From Nectonema munidae (Eukaryota; Nematomorpha; Nectonematoida; Nectonematidae): a DNA stretch of 64,000 nt. Where the stretch lies: positions 84,501 to 148,500 of the forward strand of contig JAUIRK010000183.1 of NCBI GenBank assembly GCA_030549495.1, read 5' to 3'. Positions within the stretch are counted from its first letter, which is position 1, and the number at the start of each line of letters is the position of its first letter. The notes below the pieces were generated by a model. It was not told the origin of the DNA, ran no database searches, and saw only the letters and a program-made list of their open reading frames with translations. A program made the translations under genes and the position numbers. Below are positions 47,401 through 54,103 of the stretch, piece after piece.

Positions 47401-49630
47401 TGAAGAAGAGAAAAGAAAAGGATGAAGATCAAGAAAGATTCTACAGGGCCATAGACTTAAATATATCGAAGAGTATGTGTTAGTGGTATTCTAAGTGAAA
47501 TCCATCATTAATATTGAATAATACTTTGACAGAACGACGTTTTTCATGCTTTCAATATCGCTTTGCAAATCAAATATGCAGTAGGCATGCACTTTCAATG
47601 CTCATCGTGAGTTATGTTCTAAAATAGCATATCCCTATTATTCCAGTCATTCAACGACGATTTAGCAAAAGCATATTCTTTATAACAAATTCACATTTTC
47701 ACAGTTTAAGTTAGATCACATTATTCATTAAATATCTTGTCTCCATAACTCTGAAATAGTTTCAAAGATTGCTATTATGATTCTGACAAAATAAGGAGTA
47801 ATTGTAAATTGGCTAAACATTAATTAATTAATTAATTAATTAATTGGTTAGTAGCATTGATTTCAATATCCTTGGACCTATTTCTTGAATTGAACTAAAC
47901 GCAGCCTACTCTGATTGTTACAGAGTTGCTTATTCACTCTTAGGAAATGGCTATATATTAATGTTATAGAGATTTAAAGGATGTCAAATTTTTCGTGCCC
48001 GCGAAAGCGGAAGTCAGAATCAAGGAGTCCTAACACTTCTATTAGAATATTGAAGAAAGTGAAAAATTAACATTTTAAAAATTTTAAGTGCTCAATAAAT
48101 TATTTATTTTAGTGTTCACCTCTTTATTTTATGACTAATTTAATGGGCCACCTTCAGCACCAGATTTAAATAATATTTAATTTTAATGTCTTTAAATTAA
48201 TATAATAATCTTTAATTTAGGTCAGCCATTTTGACAAAAAGATGGTCGTTAATTCTAGATTCCAGCCATTTTTCCCAAAAAATCTAGTATATAGTGATTA
48301 ATTCTAGGGACCGGTCAAATAAAGATAAAAATGTAACACAGATGTCAAAAAAGGAAGCATGTACTTGCATTTAAAAAAAGAAAAACAAAATATTTTTATT
48401 ATTCCCGGTCCTGCTATATATAATTTTGTGCATTTAAATATACCTTTTTTAGTTTCACAAACATTTTATCATAAAACAAATAGTTATATTTCATCATTCG
48501 CATCTTCATCGTAATTTGTTATAGGATCATTATTCATGAATACGAGAGAAACTAGGAGTAATTAAATGATAATACAGTAGATACACACAAAGAAAAGAGA
48601 ATTGAAACGGTGCACTGTGTTTTTACGCTGACAACATTCATCATATTTTAATAATGTTCAATTGCATAATGTTATCATAAAGACGCACTCACCATAAAAA
48701 TTTTGGATAAAGTAAAAATTGACAAAATCCGAAAAAAACTTTGCGATATATAGAAAAAAGAAAAATTTGAAAATTGCTGATGTGGATCTTATTGCGGATG
48801 TTGAAAGATAAATGATCGATGGATGCAGATTTAGGATGTAGAAAATGTGTATTTAAAAAATGTTTACAAAGGATGGACGGAGCCTCGGGCTAACCCCTTC
48901 TCCTCCACCCAGGAGAAAATGTCTGCGCTAAGAGAAAATATTTGTTACGTATAATAAAAAAAATCTGTCACTCCTAAAAAATATTCTCTTGGTCGCAAGA
49001 TGTTCTGGTTTTACCGGTAACCAAATTTTTATTAACAAACTTTATAATTAAAAAGAAAAGGTTGCATAAATCTAGCTCCAAATACAAATTGATTATCATT
49101 TAATTCTTATTTTCATATATTCTTTATATTAGTTATTTTTATAATGATCATGACTTTTTAGCCCTATATTAGTCTCTGTTTACTCATTTAAAAATTAGGA
49201 AACTAAAAAATCTACATCTATTGTTTTATGCGTGGCAAATGAAAATATATAGTTTTGAATTGTCTACTCCTTTTTCTATTTATATTGCATCGGTTATTAA
49301 TATAAAAAGAGAAATAAATACAAATTAAACATGGGTATAATCAAAATTTACAAGGCCAAGTTTTATATTCAAAATTAAAATGTATAAATTAGAAACAGAA
49401 TATTCATATAATCAATACAAGAAATACCGAAACGGCTTAAATATAAATCAAAAATAACGCTGTTCAATTATTATCAAAAATAAAAATCAAATATAAAATA
49501 ACCGTATGCTTATTTATCATAAAATATTATAAATTAGCATTGAAAAAAATATTAAAATTACTTTGTCAAGGCACTTAAGTTCTTCAATAGGGTACACAAC
49601 TTTAAAACACTTAGCACAAGTTTTAGCCAT
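19326..49630 (-). CDS. Lasp: Lasp: LIM, nebulin-repeat and SH3 actin-binding adaptor, complete
   Basis: Cytoskeletal adaptor that binds F-actin through nebulin repeats and proline-rich partners through SH3. Eight exons: 49562-49630, 35338-35432, 33349-33433, 30587-30830, 28154-28516, 23219-23533, 22050-22120 and 19326-19457. All junctions are GT/AG and all phases agree, giving 457 codons plus stop. LIM domain 5-56 has all eight zinc ligands (C5, C8, H26, C29, C32, C35, C53, H56). Nebulin-like repeats cover about 67-124 ([11 protein letters not shown] and SSAMYHGH). The Ser/Asn/His-rich linker holds [11 protein letters not shown] (199-209) and GSIADYDP (344-351), as in insect Lasp. The SH3 domain at 402-457 keeps AIYEY, W433, P448 and Y451. 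The start fits: AAAAATGGC directly before the LIM domain. The 14 kb first intron holds a tRNA gene and many transposons. Confidence 0.96.
19739..21246. mobile_element. Fold-back Tc1/mariner-type element with two half-transposase copies
   Basis: A long palindrome centred near 20710. Each arm encodes the C-terminal part of a DDE transposase on its own outward-facing strand: 20480-20677 minus and about 20750-20949 plus, with VDNAKIHK or MDNAKIHK (second Asp), then [11 protein letters not shown](T/P)IEL. The ends are TATAC(T/C)ATTTTTAGTTC, followed by 21-bp tandem units containing AAAGTGTCTTTTT (about six on the left, three on the right). The left arm keeps about 400 bp (roughly 19993-20390) that the right arm has lost. 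It lies in Lasp intron 7. Confidence 0.75.
21335..21445. repeat. Unclassified interspersed repeat, copy 1
   Basis: Near-identical to 26056-26180, including AAAATGAACAAAAAGATACG and TTTTTTGAATCACTA. No terminal repeats or coding capacity recognised. The 63-codon minus frame over it is probably chance. Confidence 0.6.
22050..22120 (-). CDS. Lasp: Lasp exon 7, start of SH3
   Basis: Acceptor TTTTTTTAG/CTCCAA, donor GATGAA/GTAATT. Encodes [16 protein letters not shown], the ALYDY-like strand of SH3. Confidence 0.94.
22865..22995 (+). mobile_element. tRNA-derived SINE, separate head type
   Basis: A box-like GGGCTGATAGGTAGAGGCG and B box TTGGGTTCGAATACC. The tail ends GCATGAAACACCTTTCTTAT. Acceptor arms do not pair as in a tRNA gene. 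Confidence 0.65.
23219..23533 (-). CDS. Lasp: Lasp exon 6, linker with second YDP motif
   Basis: Acceptor CCCTTTCAG/ATCAAAC, donor CTCAAAC/GTAAGA. Carries [16 protein letters not shown] and a run of His and Asn. Confidence 0.92.
23879..24098. mobile_element. TTAA-type MITE, long and internally inverted copy
   Basis: Starts TTAATCCG and ends near TTAACCGGCTAAG. The inside carries CAGACGATATCTAA and its complement TTAGATATCGTCTG around a short centre, so it looks like two family copies joined head-to-head. Lies in Lasp intron 5. Confidence 0.6.
24690..24812 (-). mobile_element. tRNA-derived SINE, minus orientation
   Basis: Minus strand reads GCAGATGGCCAAGTGGTAG (A box region) and GGTCTGGGTTCGATTCCCG (B box), followed by a non-tRNA tail with TTCTTCCCTATGGATGC. 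The acceptor 5' end does not pair with the sequence after the T arm, so I do not call a tRNA gene. Confidence 0.65.
24838..24973. mobile_element. TTAA-flanked MITE, subfamily 2
   Basis: TTAA at both ends; CCCGTTATTGGCCACA left, GGTCGATAACCGG right. Close to 5688-5814, with GTCGAC added near the right end. Confidence 0.85.
26056..26180. repeat. Unclassified interspersed repeat, copy 2
   Basis: Same unit as 21335-21445. ATTCAATGGGTCAAAAA occurs at both ends (about 26057 and 26172), possibly a long target duplication. Confidence 0.55.
26568..26723 (-). CDS. Doubtful cassette exon in Lasp intron 5
   Basis: An open stretch bounded by TTTTTAAG/TG and AGCT/GTAAAG. Length 156 nt and phases 1-1 would insert 52 residues between Lasp exons 5 and 6 without a frame change (for example [15 protein letters not shown]). 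Against it: the acceptor has a poor pyrimidine tract, and the hAT element begins only 27 bp upstream. I know no family match. RNA data are needed to decide. Confidence 0.2.
26750..27683 (+). mobile_element. hAT transposon, internally deleted, exact 8-bp target duplication
   Basis: Ends TAGAGGTGCACCGGATAGC and GCTATCCGGTGCACCCCTA; TCTTGCAT flanks it at 26742-26749 and 27684-27691. The inside encodes the C-terminal part of a hAT transposase: [18 protein letters not shown], then a diverged LDPRFK-like LHSRFKAQF, then in another frame [18 protein letters not shown], the dimerisation region. The N-terminal BED finger and most of the catalytic domain are missing. Stops and at least two frame changes are present, so it cannot move itself. 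It lies in Lasp intron 5. Confidence 0.88.
28154..28516 (-). CDS. Lasp: Lasp exon 5, linker with first YDP motif
   Basis: Acceptor TGCACGCAG/TTTCCC, donor ATGATAA/GTATAC, phases 1 and 1. Carries [19 protein letters not shown], a motif also seen in insect Lasp. Confidence 0.92.
28815..29130 (+). mobile_element. ATCCGC-family repeat, copy
   Basis: Starts near ATATCCGCATCGCAAAATTG and ends near GATGCAAAAAAATTCACATCC. Shares TTAACATCCTCATCCGCGGA and AAGAAGTATAAAA(A/C)TTGCG with other copies. Non-coding. Confidence 0.65.
29137..29480 (-). pseudogene. pogo/Tigger-type transposase N-terminal relic
   Basis: Minus frame 29137-29373 reads [11 protein letters not shown], then [19 protein letters not shown] and [16 protein letters not shown], a CENP-B/Tc5-type helix-turn-helix. 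Further upstream in other frames are [11 protein letters not shown] and [10 protein letters not shown], the psq-type first helix-turn-helix of the same family. At least two frame changes separate the parts, and the DDE domain is absent. Lies in Lasp intron 4. Confidence 0.75.
29662..29799. mobile_element. TTAA-flanked MITE, subfamily 1
   Basis: Exact TTAA at both ends and near-perfect inverted ends CCCATTTACGACCAAG and TTGGTCGTAAATGGG. The inside is nearly identical to 4690-4826 (GCAGACGATATCTAAAAAA). Confidence 0.9.
30587..30830 (-). CDS. Lasp: Lasp exon 4, nebulin repeats and linker
   Basis: Acceptor TTCTCCAG/GCGATC, donor CCCAA/GTAACG, ending phase 1. Starts [20 protein letters not shown], then the low-complexity linker ([16 protein letters not shown]). 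The open frame running on past 30587 is intron. Confidence 0.93.
31962..32129 (+). mobile_element. tRNA-derived SINE, (CCAA)n-tail family
   Basis: CCAATGGTTGTTAGGGTGTA head; the B box is partly lost (GGTCTCCAGAAGG). Body AACAAATTCACAAAAACTG, tail CCAATCAACCAACC. It overlaps the end of an open frame on the other strand, which is a shadow. From 32130 to 33348 nothing more is seen except a GACTCCGACTCC-rich patch near 33000. Confidence 0.7.
33349..33433 (-). CDS. Lasp: Lasp exon 3, LIM end and first nebulin repeat
   Basis: Acceptor TTTTGCAG/ACATTATCC, donor AGTGAT/GTAAGA. Encodes [18 protein letters not shown] and [10 protein letters not shown]. The last LIM ligand H56 is here. Confidence 0.94.
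35338..35432 (-). CDS. Lasp: Lasp exon 2, second half of LIM domain
   Basis: Acceptor TTTTTGCAG/ATTTGG, donor AATGC/GTAATA, phase 2. Encodes [18 protein letters not shown] and [13 protein letters not shown]. Confidence 0.95.
36550..36683 (-). mobile_element. tRNA-derived SINE, (CCAA)n-tail family, 3' truncated
   Basis: Minus strand CAATGGTTGTTAGGGTGTACC and GGGTTCGATCCCC (intact B box). The (CCAA)n tail is missing. Lies in Lasp intron 1. Between it and 38240 are a C-rich 37014-37316 frame without recognised family and a (GAA)n run at about 37805-37823. Confidence 0.7.
38244..39234. mobile_element. DNA transposon with GCCCGCGCTA ends and 5-bp target duplication
   Basis: Inverted ends CAGTGCCCGCGCTA and TAGCGCGGGCTCTG (13 of 14 match). 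ATAAG is duplicated at 38239-38243 and 39235-39239. The superfamily is open: the CAG-type ends suggest hAT, but a 5-bp duplication does not. It contains the nested element 38399-39070. A 107-codon frame inside matches no family. It lacks a transposase. Confidence 0.6.
38399..39070. mobile_element. Nested inverted-repeat element with AAACGTCCGAAA tandem arrays
   Basis: About six units of roughly 15 bp around AAAACGTCCGAAAYC at 38403-38510, and the complementary units at about 39018-39061 (TTCGGACGTTTTGAC). Its ends contain GTCAAAACGTCCGAAA in inverted orientation. An internal stretch (CACTACGTTTGTTACATTTG) recurs inverted near 57590-57650 within element A, copy 2. Confidence 0.6.
39396..39816. 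mobile_element. hAT-type MITE carrying a second SINE
   Basis: Left end CAATGGCAGATCCAAGGGG, right end CTGGATTACTG. The duplication is GTGAGTAG/GTGAGTGG (7 of 8). The right end and poly-C run resemble the element at 44788-45125. A complete S1 SINE (about 39472-39630) sits inside. Confidence 0.72.
39472..39630 (+). mobile_element. SINE S1 nested in the hAT-type MITE
   Basis: GGTTGGTTAGATGCTGGATT, B box GAGGTTCGATTCCGC, tail GTGCCTTCTCGATAAAAACA and GTACCTTTACCTT. The 131-codon minus frame across it is an antisense shadow. Confidence 0.75.
40023..40095 (+). tRNA. tRNA-Arg (anticodon UCG)
   Basis: Complete cloverleaf: acceptor GGCCGCG pairs with CGTGGTC (two G-U pairs), D stem GCC/GGC, anticodon stem TCCGA/TCGGA with loop CTTCGAA (anticodon TCG at 34-36), T arm GCGGG-TTCAAGT-CCCGT, discriminator A. 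A box TGGCCTAATGG and B box GGGTTCAAGTCCC are intact, and a T run follows shortly as a Pol III stop. No intron. It lies in Lasp intron 1, transcribed against Lasp. Confidence 0.97.
41069..41215 (-). mobile_element. SINE S1, minus orientation
   Basis: Minus strand GTATGGTGGTTAGATACTGG, B box GGGTTCGATACCGC, tail TTGTGCCTTTTCGATGAAAAC, ending CTACCTTTACC. It forms an inverted pair with the copy at 41302-41430, 87 bp away. Confidence 0.78.
41302..41430 (+). mobile_element. SINE S1, plus orientation, 3' truncated
   Basis: AGGGGCGTGAGTAGTGTTGG, ATGCTGGATTCGATAACTC, B box GGGTTCGACACCGC; the tail breaks off after GATGATG. Confidence 0.75.
42150..43874 (-). pseudogene. piggyBac transposon relic with decayed transposase
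   Basis: Minus-strand start near 43411 ([16 protein letters not shown]), an acidic N-terminus ([14 protein letters not shown]), then [55 protein letters not shown] (first catalytic Asp kept), [20 protein letters not shown], and near 42170-42220 a Cys-containing end [14 protein letters not shown]. Two in-frame stops lie in the N-terminal part and a frame change near 42860; the DNFFTS-type second Asp region is ruined. On the right, TTAA at 43871-43874 precedes CCCGAATACAACCAACG read on the minus strand, a plausible 5' end. The other end was not found. It lies in Lasp intron 1. Confidence 0.85.
44408..44442. repeat. (GT)n microsatellite
   Basis: About 17 uninterrupted GT units. The flanking 43875-44787 stretch shows no other feature. 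Confidence 0.95.
44788..45125. mobile_element. hAT-type MITE with exact 8-bp target duplication
   Basis: CAGCTTAC flanks it at 44780-44787 and 45126-45133. Left end CAGTGGGGGATCCAG, right end TCGGTCCATCCCTG. Poly-G and poly-C runs (45061-45112) precede the right end. Non-coding; the proline/glycine-rich frame across it is a shadow. Lies in Lasp intron 1. Confidence 0.85.
45925..46292 (+). mobile_element. ATCCGC-family repeat, most complete copy
   Basis: Starts near TTAGATCGGATATCCGC and ends near CACATGCGATCTAA, so TTAGATCGSAT forms the inverted ends. The inside has CTCTTAACATCCTCACGCGC and AAGAAGTATAAAACTTG. No coding capacity. Confidence 0.7.
46293..46900. other. C-rich, A-rich stretch of unknown origin
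   Basis: The plus strand is low in G between about 46300 and 46640 and has interrupted frames ([29 protein letters not shown]). This could be LINE linker debris, but no motif settles it. Confidence 0.3.
46911..47220 (-). pseudogene. hAT/ZMYM-like transposase fragment
   Basis: The minus strand reads [14 protein letters not shown], then [20 protein letters not shown] and [14 protein letters not shown]. The pattern (TRW..R.DA, then TR.EA..L...M) is known from the hAT-derived DUF4371/ZMYM group. [10 protein letters not shown] upstream fits the preceding block. No catalytic or dimerisation end remains. Lies in Lasp intron 1. Confidence 0.6.
47818..47846. repeat. (TTAA)n microsatellite
   Basis: Seven tandem ATTA units. 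Between 47225 and 48680 nothing else is recognised. Confidence 0.9.
48682..48835 (-). mobile_element. ATCCGC-family repeat, minus orientation, partial
   Basis: Minus-strand match to the 45925 copy: TTCGGATTTTGTCAATTTTT and ATCCAAAATTTTTATG blocks. Confidence 0.55.
49562..49630 (-). CDS. Lasp: Lasp exon 1, first LIM zinc pair
   Basis: Encodes [18 protein letters not shown] and five more codons to CLDK, ending phase 0 at AAA/GTAATT. The purine-rich AAAAAA before ATGG is a good start context. The 5' UTR above 49630 was not delimited. Confidence 0.95.
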
Positions 49631-50089
49631 TTTTTTTTGGAATAAATAGAGAATGAAAACAAGAAAAACAATAAAGTTTTTAGTCCTTGCAGCTTACAAG
49701 CTACTTCAATTTCAACCAACCAAAGTTTTTAAATCTGTGGGTGAAATTGACACAGCTTCTAAGATGCAAGGACATGAAAGCTGGCCTCAAGCTTAAGTTT
49801 AGTAGAAGAGAAATTTGTAAAAAAAAAACAGCTGAATATAAAGAAAAAATACAAATTGGAAGAAAGAAATAAGAAGAAAGGAAAAAAAGTAGCTAAAAAA
49901 GCAGTATATAAGGAAAGCTAAGGCGGATGTAAAAGCTACTTTTCAAGATTTTTAATGTAGGAGACCATTATTTTATGAAACTCCGGTTTAAAAATTAAAT
50001 CAGAAATCGTGAAAAAAAGAAACAAAATTTTCTGAAAAGTTTAGACATAAATTGCCCAATAAAAAATTGAGTATTTGGACATTCAGAAA

Positions 50090-51330
50090 AGATATGAAAA
50101 GTATCTTCAATTTTTGAGCACTTGAAACGACATATATTTAAGTTGCATTTTCCTATTAATTTCAAAAACTTTTTGCAGTTCTAGGAGCCGGTAAATCACG
50201 TTATTAATTCAGGGTAAAGAGATAAAATTGGAAATCTTTGCATCCGTCGAAGAATTCTTTAGGAAATGTGCGATTAAAATGAAGATAAGATGAAGTTATA
50301 AGTCTTTGTGACAATATTGTAAAAGATTTATTTTTAATAACACGTTTTAGTGAAGAAGAAGGAATTTTGTATTGGTAAAGTTCAAGAAGAAGAGCTTTTT
50401 TGGCAGAGGAATTAACAAACGCATTACCAGGTATACCCTAGTGACCAGGACAGCATACAACACTTAAAGAGGAACAACGATTCAAGGATACACAGACGTA
50501 AAAAATTTCATTATTTAAAGGAAATTTGGATGTACTATCTTTTAGAGCAAGGGTTCCTAACCTTTTTTTTATATGTATAAGTCCTTGATTTATGCTTCCG
50601 CGGTGTTTTGTGTTTTGAATGTAAAACTTTTGTATCTGTTACGTTTGACATTAACAGATTGTAATAATACAATATAAATTCTTCGGTTTTCCTTAAAATA
50701 AATGTTTCCCTTATGAGTGCAAATATACCACTTGTGGTACATGTACCCCAGTTTGGAACCCCTGTTTTAGACTTTTAACAAGAGATTTAGATACAGAGAA
50801 AAGATAAACAAGGTCTTAAGAGAGGAAGTACCAAGAAATTTGATTAAAGTAATTTACCGCATGTAAAATTCCATACCATTCAGCAATAAAGGCTGGAGAA
50901 AATTGACTAATATTGCATGATTGTAAAAATAGATGGAAGTTTTGTTCAGGATAGAAAAGAACAAACAAAAATGAGCCAAGAGTCTTTGCAGGATCATAAG
51001 AACCGTTAGAAAACAAAAAGATTTCCTTGGATGAGGAAATAAATTTATTTCAGAAAGAAGCAACAGTATTTTTAGAACCACAAATTTTAGTTTTTAGGTT
51101 CATATTTAAAAATTAAAGATTATTAGAAATAGGATATGGGCGATTAGTATGAGATCAATAATTTTTCCAGGTGGAAGATATTTTTAAAAGGGTTTATAAG
51201 AAAAGTCTAAATTAGAAAAATGCCAATTAGGGGAAGTTTTCAGTTCGTCAGAGAACTTTTTAGAGTAACAATCAATTTCTCTAATATGATGTTAAGTGGA
51301 AGACAGTTGGAGGAAAAGAGCTAAGGATTT
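50090..51330 (-). pseudogene. LINE relic with RNase H domain
   Basis: Minus strand: FLFSNGSYDPAKTLGSFLF (first acidic block, Asp replaced by Asn), FIAEWYGILHAVN (Glu block), then near 50440 CCPGHxGIPGNAFVNSSAKK (last block, with one stop). This is the order of a LINE ORF2 RNase H of the I/R1 type. The downstream 50090-50330 stretch is its C-terminal tail. The upstream 51100-51500 stretch has frame fragments only. Located between Lasp exon 1 and the SDF2-like gene. Confidence 0.7.
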
Positions 51331-52154
51331 TGGGATTCACCTTAAAGTCTTGAACCTTAAAATGTTTTGCCTTATTTTACAAATGCTGCATGTAATTTAG
51401 TCAAAATTCAGCAATATTCTGGGAAAACTAAGAGTCAGTAATTTGTTTCGTTAAAGACAAGCGTTAAATTCACGTAATGAGATTCAAAAATGTCGTAATT
51501 ACCAACTAAATATCAAAGTGCGCCTATTGTTTTTGGATTTATTGAGAGAAAAGGACGAATGGAGTATCCTCAATTCGTAACGAGCGATGATTTTTTTGTT
51601 TATGTCATCCGGACACCCAATTTTCAAAAAGATAGCATCGGATTATTCATTTTGAATGAAAATCCAGATGATGAGTATTGTCGTAAAATGATAAAAGTTA
51701 TAAATGTGATGGTGTTTGGGTTCTCTTAATTCCTAGGCGGATTATGATGCTGATAAAGCTTCTCTAATATTATTATGACTGTTATTATTTTTGTAAGCAC
51801 TTTTTATTTTTAATTAGTAATTGAAATATCCCTGGGCATTTTAAAACATTTGGTCTCTTTATAATTTTTAATCTTTCAAGTGATTTAACCATTCTCATAT
51901 AAACAATTAAATTCTCTAATTTTTGCAGAAAATCCATTTCTATTTTCCTAAATAAGTAGACTCTTTATATTTCTTTGATTTTTATTAAATTAAAATTTTT
52001 ATGATGATAAAAAATGGAGCACTAAACAAAAATAGGGGGAAGTGGTGACAACAGTATCACATATCCCGTTCTGAATACTGCACTAGTTAAATTTATTCAA
52101 ATTTAAGTGATGTTCTTTAAATTTGCCACAATGAAAGTATTGTTTGTTGTTTGT

Positions 52155-52307
52155 AAATATCAAAGCACTTTCAGCCGTAGGGCTATATCATCACCATCAT
52201 CTAATATTAGGGCTATATGCTTGAGATAATTAATCGCAGTTTTATGATTTTGTTTTTAAAAGTTGGGAGCATTTGGGATCGAACACCAGACCTTCAACTG
52301 TTAAGAT
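52155..52307 (-). mobile_element. SINE of the (CCAA)n-tail family, interrupted
   Basis: Minus body matches 14762-14945 (TATCAAAGCACTTTCAGCCG in plus sense). The head is interrupted after CTTCAACTGTTAAGATG and resumes as AACAACCAGTGAGG near 52600. Confidence 0.65.
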
Positions 52308-52563
52308 GAAAGCAGTAGCGACCCCATAAATCGACTATAGGGGGGGGGGCTAATTTTAAATATTATTTTTTTTTGGTTTTTTAAAATTCAGCCATTGTCA
52401 TCATCTCCTCCCTCAACATTTCTTAACAAAAACCCATTTTGCAAATTCAAATAGACAAAATTTCAATATTATAGAAATCCTGATGAATGAAGGGTCTGTG
52501 AAAATTGAAACAAGAATTTTTAAGGCCTCACTCTATATGGGGCCGAGGCCTAGGTATATAGAG

Positions 52564-52594
<31 letters not shown>

Positions 52595-52598
52595 GGAT
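52308..52598. mobile_element. G/C-homopolymer element inserted in a SINE
   Basis: Inferred from the broken SINE around it. It begins near AAGCAGTAGCGACCCC and contains a poly-G run at about 52340 and 27 Cs at 52563-52589. The ends are not clear enough for a superfamily. Confidence 0.45.
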
Positions 52599-52923
52599 TA
52601 ACAACCAGTGAGGCGCTCTCAATCAAAGTATAAAAAGAATATGATATTCCCTCAGTGTTAAAATTAAGTAAAGTAACACCTTTATCATATATTAATTTTA
52701 CCTAAATTAATTTTCATTAAAAATAATTTTTAAAAATTTTACTTTTTTGTATTTACTCCATTTTTTTACTGATGTGTTTTTTAAAAAATATTATGCTTTA
52801 TGAATTAATAAAGATTTGGACCTTTTTGAACATTTTTAACCTTATAAAAACAGGTATACTTAATGAATCATTTAAAATATACTCATATAATTAAGATAAA
52901 AGTAATAATATTTTGCTTCTGTA

Positions 52924-53037
52924 TTAACCCATTTACGACCAGTGTTCCTAAAGGGAACGCAGACGAATTCCTACTTTACATGGAATTTAATAGGAATTAT
53001 TAAAGTCGTCTGCTTTGCTTGGTCTTAATTGGGTTAA
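52924..53037. mobile_element. TTAA-flanked MITE, subfamily 1, short form
   Basis: Exact TTAA on both sides; CCCATTTACGACCAGTG left, GCTTGGTCTTAATTGGG right. The inside has GAACGCAGACGAATTCC and GTCGTCTGCTTTG. Confidence 0.85.
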
Positions 53038-53993
53038 CAGATCTTTAAACAAATTTCATATGACAAAACTTCTTAGCTGATTTTTTTTATAAAATTATCC
53101 TTTAGCTCTTAATATCTAGGTAACTACCATCAGATTTTTATAATATCAGCAAGCGCAAAGATTATCCCAAATAGCTAAGCTGTTAATTCTGTATTCTCAT
53201 CGGCGACTTCTATGCTCACTTTTCTACGCAAAACGTTTTTGGATGTGATTCATACGCTCACTATCAAAACGTCAATCATGACAAAGATAAAAAAAATCAT
53301 GAAGGACCTCAATTTTCAACTAACTGTCCCAGCACACCAAAGGGATCCCATTTTAAGCCAATCTCGATAAAAGTTTGCTTCGGGAATTTTTTAATACGCC
53401 TCTGTTTCCATTTTGAGGAAAATTTTTTAAGGATCCGATAACGTTTCTGAGACATTTTTATTGTACTACCTAGCCTAACATTGAAAGCATTCAACATAAA
53501 TTATAATCATCGATTTAACGAGTTGGTGCAAAATACACACACATATTTCAAATTGAAGAAAATCTGGATTATAAAACTCAACCTCTAAAACAATAAATAC
53601 CAAAACAACCCATGTATATGAATGACACTAAACAATATTGATTATTTATATTGTAAATAGTAAATTGCAATGATTTAATTGTTAATTCCCTGTAAAAAAA
53701 TTAATCCGAAAACATTGTTAAAATATCGATAAAATGTTTAAATAAAATTTCACATGTCAAGCAATATAAACACTATAAAAACATCAATTTAAATTTAGAT
53801 AAATTTGCAAAAAAAACAAAATAGAGCCAAAAATTGTATATATAAATCAGGCGATCTTTATTTTATGCCATGCTGGTGTTCCATTGTTCCTAAAAGGTTT
53901 AAAATGGGCATGATAAAAGTATTAGTTGGATAAACTTTATTGATTGGGATAAAAGTTTGAACATAAATTTTTTTTTAATTAACTTGTATTTAG

Positions 53994-54103
53994 AAATAAC
54001 TTTTGTGACGTATGGGTCCGTTTTCAAGTTGAAGTGCAACTCCAAGCCAGAAGTAAGACTGCACTCACAAAAAGTGACTTATGGCTCAGGTAGTGGTCAA
54101 CAA
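53994..54103 (+). CDS. SDF2: SDF2-like exon, first MIR motif
   Basis: Acceptor TTGTATTTAG/AAATAAC and donor GGTCAACAA/GTATGTC. The in-frame TTG upstream is not a start; a split codon shows an earlier exon exists. Confidence 0.88.

Noticed and set aside
53309-53497. 62-codon minus frame with SQKRYRILKKF, faintly like ribosomal protein eL39
   Set aside because: Only a few residues agree and the conserved RYNxKRRHWRRTKL end is missing in every frame.
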